Both the position numbers and the translations under genes were made by a program. A stretch of 64,000 bases of DNA, from the NCBI GenBank assembly GCA_900540275.1, contig UQFO01000001.1:186001-250000 (forward strand). The letters are read 5' to 3'. Below, piece by piece: positions 52,327 to 59,014 of the stretch (within the stretch, counting starts at the first letter, position 1; each line of letters begins with the position of its first letter). The notes under the pieces were generated by a model, which saw only the letters and a list, made by a program, of their open reading frames with translations, was not told the origin of the DNA and did no database searches. This stretch comes from an uncultured Oscillospiraceae bacterium (GTDB taxonomy: Bacteria; Bacillota; Clostridia; Oscillospirales; Acutalibacteraceae).

Positions 52327-52363
52327 GCAAACCCTCCTGTATAAAAGGTACAGGAGGGTTTGC
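52327..52363. terminator. long perfect hairpin after the VOC gene
   Basis: Arms of 15 bp, GCAAACCCTCCTGTA and TACAGGAGGGTTTGC, with a seven-base loop and no clear T tract. It may act in both directions. Confidence 0.55.
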
Positions 52364-52487
52364 TTGTCTAAAAGAATATTTTGCTCCCGTCTCTTTTTTT
52401 CATTCCATACCCACTCCATATTCGTTTCATACAGCCTCCATACCGGCGTGCTATTCTATCGGTACAATAAATATGGAGGTGTTCTTT

Positions 52488-53918
52488 ATGGGCTTTATCA
52501 AACGGGCGTTTTTATACGTCACCAAAAAAAGAGGCAAAAGCGCTTTGCTGTTCATCATTCTGCTGGTGATGGCGACCTTTGTGCTGACGGGGCTTTCCAT
52601 CGAGAAGGCGACGCGGGTCACGCAGGACAATTTACGTTACTCGCTGGGCGGTACATTCGAAATATCGCCCGATTACTCGGAAAACAATCCGTATTACGAG
52701 ATGGAAACCGACGAAGAGGGCAACTTTACAATTAACACGAAGATGCCCATCACCCAGGAGATAATCGACAAGGTGATGGAGACTGCCGGGATAAGGAGTT
52801 ACGATGGCATGGCGCAATGCCTTGTCTCCACAAATCTGGACGTAATTCCCGGCACGGTTCCCGTCAAAGACAAATACAGGGACTGGGTGTACAGCCGGTG
52901 TGTAACGGGCACGAAAAACAACAGCTTTTTCCGGGACGGGACTCTGAAGCTCATCGAGGGAAGCCATGTGCCGGCGGACGGCGGGTATGGGGCGGTCATC
53001 AGCAAGGATTTGGCCGAAAAAAACGGCCTGAGCATTGGAGACAGCATTACCTTAACAGCGGATGGCGCTGAAAAAATTGAAATCAAAATCATCGGGCTGT
53101 TTGAAGTGGTAAAGCAGGAGCAGGCATATACCAACGTAAACTCCTTTGATAAACTGGAAAACCAAATCTTTTCCGGCATCCAGGCTTATCAGGAGTTAAT
53201 GTCAGGCTCAGACGCCGCGGCGGGCTATCAAAGCGTCGTATTTGAGGTAAACGACCCGGCGCAGCTCGACGGGATTGTTTCAGAGCTCAAAAAGAACGAG
53301 GCCATCGACTGGCGGGCGTTTAAGGTAGAGACCAACAATAAAACCTACCAGGCTGCCGCCGCGCCGCTGGAAAAATTCCAAGCCTTAATCACTACCGTCC
53401 TCATCCTTATCGTGGCGGTCAGCGCCGTCGTGCTGTCCCTCATCCTGACCATGTGGGCAAAAAGCAGGATTCATGAAACGGGCGTGCTGCTTTCTATCGG
53501 ATTCCGGAAAGGGGCTGTCGTCGGCCAGTACCTGGCGGAGGTGCTCATGATTGCGGTGTTCGCGTTCGGGCTGTCCTTCTTCTCAAGTAATCTCATCGCG
53601 GGCCAGATTGGCAACAGCCTGTTGCAGGCGCAGGCACAGCCCACACAGGAGCAGACTGGCCCACAGGACGGCAACGGGCTGCAAATAAAGATGAAGGACA
53701 ATGTAAATCAGGGCGATATTATGATGAACGGCGATGGCAATGGCGGGGAACCGATACAAAAAAATGCAGCAGTGGAACCGCTCGACGTGTCCATAGGCCT
53801 TGACAATATGGCTGAGCTTTATCTTATCGGTTTCGTGATTATCGTCCTTTCGGTCGGTATTTCCTCGGCGTCGGTCATGCGTCTGAAGCCTAGGGAAATC
53901 CTGTCGAAAATGAGCTGA
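52488..53918 (+). CDS. FtsX-like ABC transporter permease
   Basis: A 476-residue protein of the MacB/FtsX permease group: one N-terminal helix (residues 18-38), an extracytoplasmic domain of about 250 residues (including GTFEISPDYSENNPYYEME and a MacB-like periplasmic core), then three helices (about 305-330, 350-375, 445-465). A Gln/Asn/Asp-rich loop lies between the last two. ATG 52488 follows GGAGGT. With the ATPase 18 bases downstream it should form a mechanotransmission-type exporter or peptide-resistance pump. Confidence 0.9.
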   Translation: MGFIKRAFLYVTKKRGKSALLFIILLVMATFVLTGLSIEKATRVTQDNLRYSLGGTFEISPDYSENNPYYEMETDEEGNFTINTKMPITQEIIDKVMETAGIRSYDGMAQCLVSTNLDVIPGTVPVKDKYRDWVYSRCVTGTKNNSFFRDGTLKLIEGSHVPADGGYGAVISKDLAEKNGLSIGDSITLTADGAEKIEIKIIGLFEVVKQEQAYTNVNSFDKLENQIFSGIQAYQELMSGSDAAAGYQSVVFEVNDPAQLDGIVSELKKNEAIDWRAFKVETNNKTYQAAAAPLEKFQALITTVLILIVAVSAVVLSLILTMWAKSRIHETGVLLSIGFRKGAVVGQYLAEVLMIAVFAFGLSFFSSNLIAGQIGNSLLQAQAQPTQEQTGPQDGNGLQIKMKDNVNQGDIMMNGDGNGGEPIQKNAAVEPLDVSIGLDNMAELYLIGFVIIVLSVGISSASVMRLKPREILSKMS

Positions 53919-53936
53919 AGAAGGGAGAAAAATACA

Positions 53937-54578
53937 ATGTCTGTTTTAGAAACCAAAGAGGTCTTTTACTCCTACGCGAAAGGAAACAGGGTTCTGTCCG
54001 GCGTCAGCGCCGTATTTGAAACGGGATTGATGTATGCGATTGTGGGACCGTCCGGCTCCGGAAAAACGACGCTCCTGTCCCTGCTGGGAGGGCTGGATTC
54101 CCCGACAAAAGGGGAAATCCTTTTTGACGGGGAAAATATCGCCGTGCACGGCCTGGAGTATTACCGCCGCAACCATGTCTCCCTGATTTTCCAGAGCTAT
54201 AACCTGATTGATTATATGACGCCTGTGGAAAACGTAAAGCTGACCGCCAGGCAGGGCGCGCTGCCCACTTTGGAGCGGCTTGGGTTATCCGAGGAGGAAG
54301 CAAGGCGCAATGTACTGAAGCTTTCCGGCGGGCAGCAGCAGCGGGTGGCCATTGCCCGCACGCTGGCTTCCGGCGCGCCGTTTATCCTGGCCGACGAACC
54401 CACGGGCAATCTGGACGAGGACACAGCGGCTGAAATCACAGGGATTTTGAAGGAAAGCGCCCATGAACTCAATAAGTGTGTAATCGTTGTGACCCATTCA
54501 AACGAGCTGGCAAAGCAGGCGGATGTGATTTTGAAATTGAAACGCGGCAGCTTGCAGACGATGAAAACACAGCAGTGA
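53937..54578 (+). CDS. ABC transporter ATP-binding protein (MacB/LolD type)
   Basis: A 213-residue ATPase: Walker A GPSGSGKTT, Q-loop SLIFQSYNLID, signature LSGGQQQRVAIARTL and Walker B FILADEPTGNLD. These are all typical of the LolD/MacB class that pairs with FtsX-like permeases. It starts 18 bases after the permease. A hairpin near 54700 may end the transcript. Confidence 0.93.
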   Translation: MSVLETKEVFYSYAKGNRVLSGVSAVFETGLMYAIVGPSGSGKTTLLSLLGGLDSPTKGEILFDGENIAVHGLEYYRRNHVSLIFQSYNLIDYMTPVENVKLTARQGALPTLERLGLSEEEARRNVLKLSGGQQQRVAIARTLASGAPFILADEPTGNLDEDTAAEITGILKESAHELNKCVIVVTHSNELAKQADVILKLKRGSLQTMKTQQ

Positions 54579-54687
54579 TTCGCCGGAAAGTGCGCGCGGC
54601 CAAGGTGTGCTTTCCGGCGGCCGGCAAAAAGTACGTTCCCGGGCCTGGCTATCAGGCATACGCGGACCGGCAAGAGCAGTAACGGAA

Positions 54688-54720
54688 ACAGCCGCCCCTG
54701 ACGATTTGGGGGCGGCTGTT
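54688..54720. terminator. hairpin after the ABC transporter operon
   Basis: AACAGCCGCCC/GGGCGGCTGTT stem; it is flanked by A residues downstream, so termination on the plus strand is uncertain. Confidence 0.45.
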
Positions 54721-54756
54721 AAAAATTGCTGGCGAAAGGGAATTTATAGGGATAAA

Positions 54757-54875
54757 AGAGCTGCTTCCTGCTTGTGGCAATGGCATGGAGCGTTCGAATA
54801 TAGCCGCCTCAGACGAATACATTGATTGGGATAACGTGACGATGCGATATCAAAATTGGAAAGAATATAGAATTT
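54757..54875 (+). repeat. unidentified repeat, copy 2
   Basis: Second diverged copy of the sequence at 48585-48700. Here one frame stays open: LLPACGNGMERSNIAASDEY, then IDWDNVTMRYQNWKEYRI, to a TAA near 54902. I do not recognise the protein. The two copies lie on either side of the regulator/ABC transporter block. Confidence 0.5.
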
Positions 54876-54908
54876 GTAAAGAAAGAAGATTTATGCTATA
54901 CTAAAGCA

Positions 54909-54937
54909 TTGACAAAAACAATAGGTTCTAGTAGTAT
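54909..54937 (+). promoter_or_regulatory. predicted uvrB promoter
   Basis: TTGACA, 17 bases, TAGTAT, about 130 bases before uvrB. Confidence 0.6.
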
Positions 54938-54946
54938 AGAAAATAC

Positions 54947-54958
54947 AAACATTTGTTC
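54947..54958. promoter_or_regulatory. LexA (SOS) box of uvrB
   Basis: AAACATTTGTTC, one base away from the Gram-positive LexA box GAAC-N4-GTTC, just downstream of the -10 box. uvrB is a classical SOS gene, which supports the call. Confidence 0.7.
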
Positions 54959-55070
54959 TGATTGGTTCGATGAGATAATTCGCGGTTTGTGTCTATGGGC
55001 TTAAGAACGCATGAATATAAATTTGCGGCTATGGCCAAATCAGGAGTCATAAATACAGGAGAAAATGCCT

Positions 55071-55364
55071 ATGAGCGAGAATCAAGGGTTATTCAAATTA
55101 GTAGCGCCGTACAAGCCGACGGGCGACCAGCCGGAAGCAATCAAAAAGCTTGTGGCTGGCGTAAACAGGGGAGATAAAGAACAAACGCTGCTGGGGGTTA
55201 CGGGCTCCGGCAAGACATTCACCATGGCCAATATCATTGAACAGGTACAGCGCCCGACGCTCGTGCTTGCGCACAACAAAACCCTGGCTGCCCAGCTTTG
55301 CAGCGAGTTCCGCGAATTCTTTCCGAATTCGGCGGTCGAATATTTCGTTTCCTACTCCAACTGA
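55071..55364 (+). pseudogene. uvrB: excinuclease ABC subunit B, truncated by insertion
   Basis: The first 97 codons of UvrB: FKLVAPYKPTGDQPEAI, Walker A GVTGSGKTFT and LVLAHNKTLAAQL are intact. It stops after EYFVSYSN, where UvrB normally continues YYQPEAY; the next bases (GATTGTGCAAATTG) are unrelated and bring a stop. UvrB is normally about 660 residues, so helicase motifs and the UvrA/UvrC contact regions are missing. The native promoter and LexA box are retained, so disruption is probably recent. The remainder of uvrB is not in the window. Start ATG 55071 follows AGGAGA; ATG 55065 is in frame. Confidence 0.88.
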
Positions 55365-55384
55365 TTGTGCAAATTGTATCATAT

Positions 55385-55472
55385 AATACCGTTTATTACC
55401 GTGTAGTTTGTGGAAAACGGACGAAACAACACTAGACGAACTGAACGATAAAAGACGGTCATAAACGGTATT
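55385..55472. repeat. inverted repeat near the element end
   Basis: AATACCGTTTA (55385-55395) and TAAACGGTATT (55462-55472), 11 bp perfect, 20 bases inside the uvrB junction. Possibly a recombinase binding region. Confidence 0.5.
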
Positions 55473-55482
55473 AGTGACTTGG

Positions 55483-55557
55483 TTCGTGTAATTACCTTAT
55501 TTGGACCTTGATGAATGTCATATTCGTCACGCGGCATCCTAAATTACACGAATTTTT
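55483..55557 (+). ncRNA. stem-loop unit 1 (candidate small RNA or recombination site)
   Basis: TTCGTGTAATT (55483-55493) pairs with AATTACACGAA (55542-55552), followed by TTTTT. A second unit with the same arms lies 280 bases downstream. No promoter is evident. The type is tentative. Confidence 0.35.
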
Positions 55558-55762
55558 ATGGTTATAACTTCGATGGAATGACCCGTAAAGGCCTATGGCA
55601 CCTAGATTTTCGGCCTCTGACATGACCTGTTTTACATTGAGTTTTTAATTGGCATTTTGGGGGTCACCATCATTGTTTTTTATGACGAAAGAATGGTTTT
55701 GAGGGCGCTTTTACTGCTCCCGAAACCTTACATAACAAGTGAATAATATAGAATTATTTGGG

Positions 55763-55838
55763 ATTCGTGTAATTTTAGAGTGTTGCTGTCAGAAACAGCT
55801 TGGAGCCGCTTTGCTCTACTGAAATTACACGAATTTTT
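55763..55838 (+). ncRNA. stem-loop unit 2 (candidate small RNA or recombination site)
   Basis: ATTCGTGTAATTT (55763-55775) pairs with AAATTACACGAAT (55822-55834), followed by T residues. The loop contains the internal hairpin GCTGT-CAGAA-ACAGC. Similar flanks follow both units (TTAAxTTCGATG-like), so the repeat extends beyond the stem. Confidence 0.35.
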
Positions 55839-56023
55839 GTTTGTTAATTCGATGAAAAATGTGAAGAACTGCTTTCTTGATCCCATACGAAAAACTACGG
55901 GTATAAACAGTAACATTTGTGGCGTAACACTTTCCTTCCAATCCGTTGTATAATAAAAGCGACACAACTCACTGTATTGGAAACTCTACATCACACATTA
56001 TTTGTGTCCAGGAGAAAGTAAAT

Positions 56024-56143
56024 ATGAATAGCATTCCATATTATCGTTTGGAATTAGACGATGCCGCAGCAGCTTCCTTTACGAGTTTCGGCAAATACTA
56101 CTTTGGCACAATAGAGGAAATACAGGGCTTTATCGTAACCTGA
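56024..56143 (+). CDS. short frame before TnpV, 39 codons
   Basis: MNSIPYYRLELDDAAAASFT and onward, ending FIVT, from ATG 56024 behind AGGAGAAAG. It runs into the TnpV remnant in a different frame, so it may be the original N-terminal end of that protein before a frameshift. No family is recognised. Confidence 0.35.
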   Translation: MNSIPYYRLELDDAAAASFTSFGKYYFGTIEEIQGFIVT

Positions 56144-56445
56144 CCTTGAAAGAGCGGCCCTAGGGGGACATCGGGAAGTATGGGCGGCTGCGCCGGACCT
56201 ACCTGATGGAGCATCGCAGAGGGCTTTATGCGGGAATGCTGCTGGGTGAGACGCTGAATGATCATCTGGTGGAAATCAACCAGGCCTGCCTGGAACGGAT
56301 CGACACACTGGCGCGGCAGATGGCGGTGCAGCAGGACGTGACCGAAGGATTGAAGGCCCGCGACCAAATGGCGTGGGTGCGGCGGATGAACAGGATCCGG
56401 CACGCGGCGGAGGAATTGGCGCTGGACGATCTGGTCTACTGTTGA
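56128..56445 (+). pseudogene. TnpV transposon protein, broken
   Basis: The frame reads LYRNLTLKERP, then an amber stop at 56161, then GDIGKYGRLRRTYLMEH and on to RRMNRIRHAAEELALDDLVYC. This matches TnpV of Tn4451-type elements (NLTLPEEE...IGKYGR, then RMNSIRNRAEE). The stop and the missing proper N-terminus make it a pseudogene; ATG 56206 could still give 79 residues. TnpV has no settled function but marks serine-recombinase transposons and conjugative elements of Clostridia. Confidence 0.75.
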
Positions 56446-56509
56446 GTGCGGACCGTTCCAACCGTGATTTAGGTCCTCCAGGTATCCTACCCTTGCACCC
56501 CTTAAAACC

Positions 56510-56548
56510 AGCCCCGGAAAGCCACGAGACAAGCGGCTTTCCGGGGCT
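56510..56548 (+). terminator. strong hairpin after TnpV
   Basis: Perfect 14-bp stem AGCCCCGGAAAGCC/GGCTTTCCGGGGCT, then CTATTTG. Confidence 0.6.
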
Positions 56549-56576
56549 CTATTTGTCTGCGTCCCAGCATAAAAAG

Positions 56577-57017
56577 AAGGGGCTATGCCAATTCTTTGGC
56601 ATAGCCCCTTGTCCAGCCAACAGCGGAGGCCGGGGGCCGTGTCCAGGGCGGGCGCAAGCCCGTTTATCTAGACCCTGGACACGGCCTCCGGCCTTTGCTA
56701 TGCCCCGCAGGGAGAGCGACCAACGGGAGCGGCAGGCCAAGCCTCGGCACTAGGCCCTGCGGGGCCGTCGCACCCCCGCGTGGTGTTCGGCAAGGCGCTG
56801 GAAGGGGCCCCCGCGAAGTCGTGAGACTTCGAGGGGAGAGGACGAGCGACGAAATGACACCGTCCGCAGACGGCGTGCAGAGCGCAACCGGGCGTAGCCC
56901 GGCTCTTAGCGCGTAGCTGTGAGCCTTGCCGCTTGCGGCGAGGCGAAGGATATGCAGTCCGCGAGGACGAGCGCCGGGGGTTTGGGGACCTCCCCAACAA
57001 GCGGAAAGGATATTCCT
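56577..57017 (+). ncRNA. GC-rich, highly folded block (candidate structured RNA or transfer origin)
   Basis: Dense perfect hairpins: a 15-bp stem at 56577-56610; a composite at 56628-56693 whose inner arm is CGGGC-GCAA-GCCCG; GCCCCGCAGGG (56702) with CCCTGCGGGGC (56755); CGAAGTC-GTGA-GACTTCG (56814-56831); CCGTC-CGCA-GACGG (56860-56873); CCGGGC-GTA-GCCCGG (56888-56902); and GGAAAGGA/TCCTTTCC near 57001-57017. GCAA and GTGA are GNRA tetraloops on the plus strand only. No convincing protein frame. 56446-56509 and 57018-57136 show nothing else I can support. Confidence 0.45.
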
Positions 57018-57136
57018 TTCCATTGCTTGCGAACGTGCCCCGTCCCGTTCCCGTTTACAGTTTGTTCATATTTAGATGTTGCTCGTAAAACCAAAGTCAC
57101 AAGAGTTTACAAACTCATATTTTGCTAAACAGACGC

Positions 57137-58006
57137 CTATTTTACTGGTATAAAAATTCTAACCTCATTATTTGGATCATCGAACGACAGCACCTCTCGC
57201 TCATAGACTTCAAAGTCCTCGCGGTCATCCAGTTCCACTCCTGCTGTCGGTAGCCATGTTCCGAAGATGTACTGATATGTTTTGAACAGGTTCGTAAAGG
57301 TTCCCCAGTGGGTAAAAACCGCGTACTTTCCTGCCCGTAAAACTTTTTTGTCCAATGATAATGATTGTGCCAGATTGTCAAAATCACTCACGGGGCTTCC
57401 CACCATGGCGGCAAACAAAACGTCCCCATCTTTTGTATAGGTGGTCTGCTGCGTTTCGCAAATGCCATACCCTGCGCCAGCGGCCAGAAACAGATCTTTA
57501 TGGAGCCGCATGAACTCCTCCCACAATCCAGGGAGGCGGTTATCAGAGAGAGAAGTCGTTCCCCTGAGTCCGGCTACCCTTGTCTCCTTTAGCATCACAA
57601 ATTCAGGCGAGCGTGAGATGTTGTTGGCAATATGGCCCACATCTTCGGGAGCCAGTTCCCGCTTGGCGTTCACCACCAGGTCGAGCCCCGCCCTTCGATA
57701 ATCCACCGGGCTGCTGCCAAAGGCGGTCTTAAACGCCCGGCTGAAAGCCTCCGGCGATTCAAACCCGCAGTCAAGCGCGATATCAATGACCCGCTGATCG
57801 GAATGGATAAGCTTTTCCGAGGCATTGTACAGCCTGCGCCGATTGATGTAACGGCCGACGGATTCCCCCAATACAGAAGAAAAAAGCCGCGTCATATGGT
57901 AGTAGGAGTAGCCTGTCTCCCTTGACACATCGCTCAGACCGATGTTTTCATTCAGATGGTTTTCTATATATTCGATTGCCCGTTCTAAAGGGGATATTTC
58001 TTTCAA
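57137..58006 (-). CDS. AraC-family regulator with GyrI-like effector domain
   Basis: A 289-residue regulator. The N-terminal AraC helix-turn-helix pair (NIGLSDVSRETGYSYYHMTR, then IDIALDCGFESPEAFSRAFK, closing GSSPVDYRRA) is followed by a GyrI/AraC-effector-binding domain (from FVMLKETRVAGLRGTTSL to VRIFIPVK). This layout is that of Rob/SoxS-like multidrug sensors. The start is TTG 58006 behind GGAGGAGGT. It is divergent from the ArsR gene, and the shared intergenic region holds repeats that it may bind. Confidence 0.9.
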   Translation of the reverse strand: MKEISPLERAIEYIENHLNENIGLSDVSRETGYSYYHMTRLFSSVLGESVGRYINRRRLYNASEKLIHSDQRVIDIALDCGFESPEAFSRAFKTAFGSSPVDYRRAGLDLVVNAKRELAPEDVGHIANNISRSPEFVMLKETRVAGLRGTTSLSDNRLPGLWEEFMRLHKDLFLAAGAGYGICETQQTTYTKDGDVLFAAMVGSPVSDFDNLAQSLSLDKKVLRAGKYAVFTHWGTFTNLFKTYQYIFGTWLPTAGVELDDREDFEVYEREVLSFDDPNNEVRIFIPVK

Positions 58007-58029
58007 GACGGCACCTCCTCCGTTGCTTC

Positions 58030-58115
58030 TATGATACCATAGCGCATCATTTATCTCCAGAGCCAAAAACTTCGCAAAAAGTATCATGCTCGTTCATTCC
58101 GGTTTTTGTATCATA
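58030..58115. promoter_or_regulatory. divergent control region with GTATCAT repeats
   Basis: ATGATAC at 58031-58037 and GTATCAT at 58081-58087 and 58108-58114, plus a 21-base stretch (58066-58086) that recurs exactly at 58919-58939. Probably the operator of the AraC-GyrI regulator. Confidence 0.55.
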
Positions 58116-58158
58116 AAAGAGAAGAATCACCACTTATTTGCGAGAGGGAGGGTACTTG

Positions 58159-58413
58159 ATGAAGAAAAGTATTTTAGAAGTGGATCTAACAGATGAACAG
58201 TTTGCAGCCCTGTCCAACAAGACCAGACGGGACATTCTGGAAATTATTTATGACACGCCGATGTGTCCGAGGCGTATAGCGGAGCAACTCGGCGGCAACA
58301 TCGTCTATGTGAAACGGCACCTGCACATTTTGCTGGAGTGTGATTTGGTTTTTCAGAGCACGCGGGGAAATTTGAGGCAGTACCAATCAAACCGTGAACG
58401 GTTATCTCTGTAA
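58159..58413 (+). CDS. ArsR-like winged-helix regulator
   Basis: An 84-residue protein with one winged helix: LSNKTRRDILEIIYDTP, then RRIAEQLGGNIVYVKRHLHI (recognition region) and a wing ending RGNLRQYQ. There are no Cys metal sites apart from Cys in TPMCPRR and LECDL, so metal sensing is unclear. ATG 58159 follows GAGGGAGGG. It starts a short operon with a GyrI-like gene 24 bases downstream. Confidence 0.82.
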   Translation: MKKSILEVDLTDEQFAALSNKTRRDILEIIYDTPMCPRRIAEQLGGNIVYVKRHLHILLECDLVFQSTRGNLRQYQSNRERLSL

Positions 58414-58437
58414 GCGGACGAATTATTGGAGGGGCAT

Positions 58438-58920
58438 ATGCGGTATCAAATTCGTAAAAAAGGCGTCATCCGGGTGGTCGGCCTCAAAATGCCACTGACC
58501 GAAGAGTACGAGGATAATATGGTGAAAATCCCTCAATTTTGGGAACAGGCCATTGAAACAGAGCAATTCCGGCAAATCTGCGGGCTGGCCGAACAGGAGC
58601 CTTATGGCGTTCTAGGCGTCAGCACCTACTTCGACCCGCAGCACATTTTCTACTACATAGCGGCCGCCACAAATCAGCCCGCGCCCGAAGGACTGGAGGA
58701 GTTTCAAATCCCGGCGGCGACCTGGTGTGTAGCATCCGGCGACCCGTTCCGCCCAGCTACGTTTGCGGATCTGTTCCGAGGTTTGTATTTAGAATTTTTT
58801 CCGTCCACCGGCATGGACTACGCGGCGCTCCCCGATATTGAGGTTTATCCCCTGGAGGGGGCGGGTCTAGGAACTCCTATTAGGGAGGCGTGGTTTGCGG
58901 TCAAGCAGGCCGGTGAATAA
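58438..58920 (+). CDS. GyrI-like small-molecule-binding protein
   Basis: A 160-residue stand-alone GyrI/AraC-effector-type domain: VIRVVGLKMPL, the YGVLGVSTYF strand, an AATWCVASGD segment and the C-terminal EAWFAVK strand. The fold binds drugs or metabolites, and free-standing versions often protect against, or sense, toxic compounds. ATG 58438 follows TTGGAGGGG. It is co-transcribed with the ArsR-like gene. Confidence 0.85.
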   Translation: MRYQIRKKGVIRVVGLKMPLTEEYEDNMVKIPQFWEQAIETEQFRQICGLAEQEPYGVLGVSTYFDPQHIFYYIAAATNQPAPEGLEEFQIPAATWCVASGDPFRPATFADLFRGLYLEFFPSTGMDYAALPDIEVYPLEGAGLGTPIREAWFAVKQAGE

Positions 58921-58939
58921 AACTTCGCAAAAAGTATCA
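58919..58939. promoter_or_regulatory. second copy of the 21-base motif, before the MATE gene
   Basis: Exactly the same 21 bases (core CTTCGCAAAAAGTATCA) as at 58066-58086, just after the GyrI-like stop codon and about 75 bases before the MATE start. Confidence 0.6.
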
Positions 58940-59014
58940 GGATTAAATTTCTTTCCTTTGATATGCTGTAGCGTAGAAACCATCAAGATTTTAGCAATAA
59001 AGGAGAGAAAAGAA

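Noticed and set aside
49133..54578. Bce-type antimicrobial peptide resistance module
   Set aside because: The kinase has a HAMP region and a loop between its helices, and the permease is a short FtsX-like protein, so the Bce sensor-transporter architecture does not fit.
55483..55838. Integron attC sites
   Set aside because: The core sites of attC are missing and no integron integrase is in the window.
55483..55838. Retron msr-msd RNA
   Set aside because: No reverse transcriptase gene follows, and the characteristic branch-point arrangement is not visible.
56577..57017. Group II intron or IscB/TnpB guide RNA
   Set aside because: No domain V-like hairpin, no maturase and no IscB or TnpB frame next to the block.
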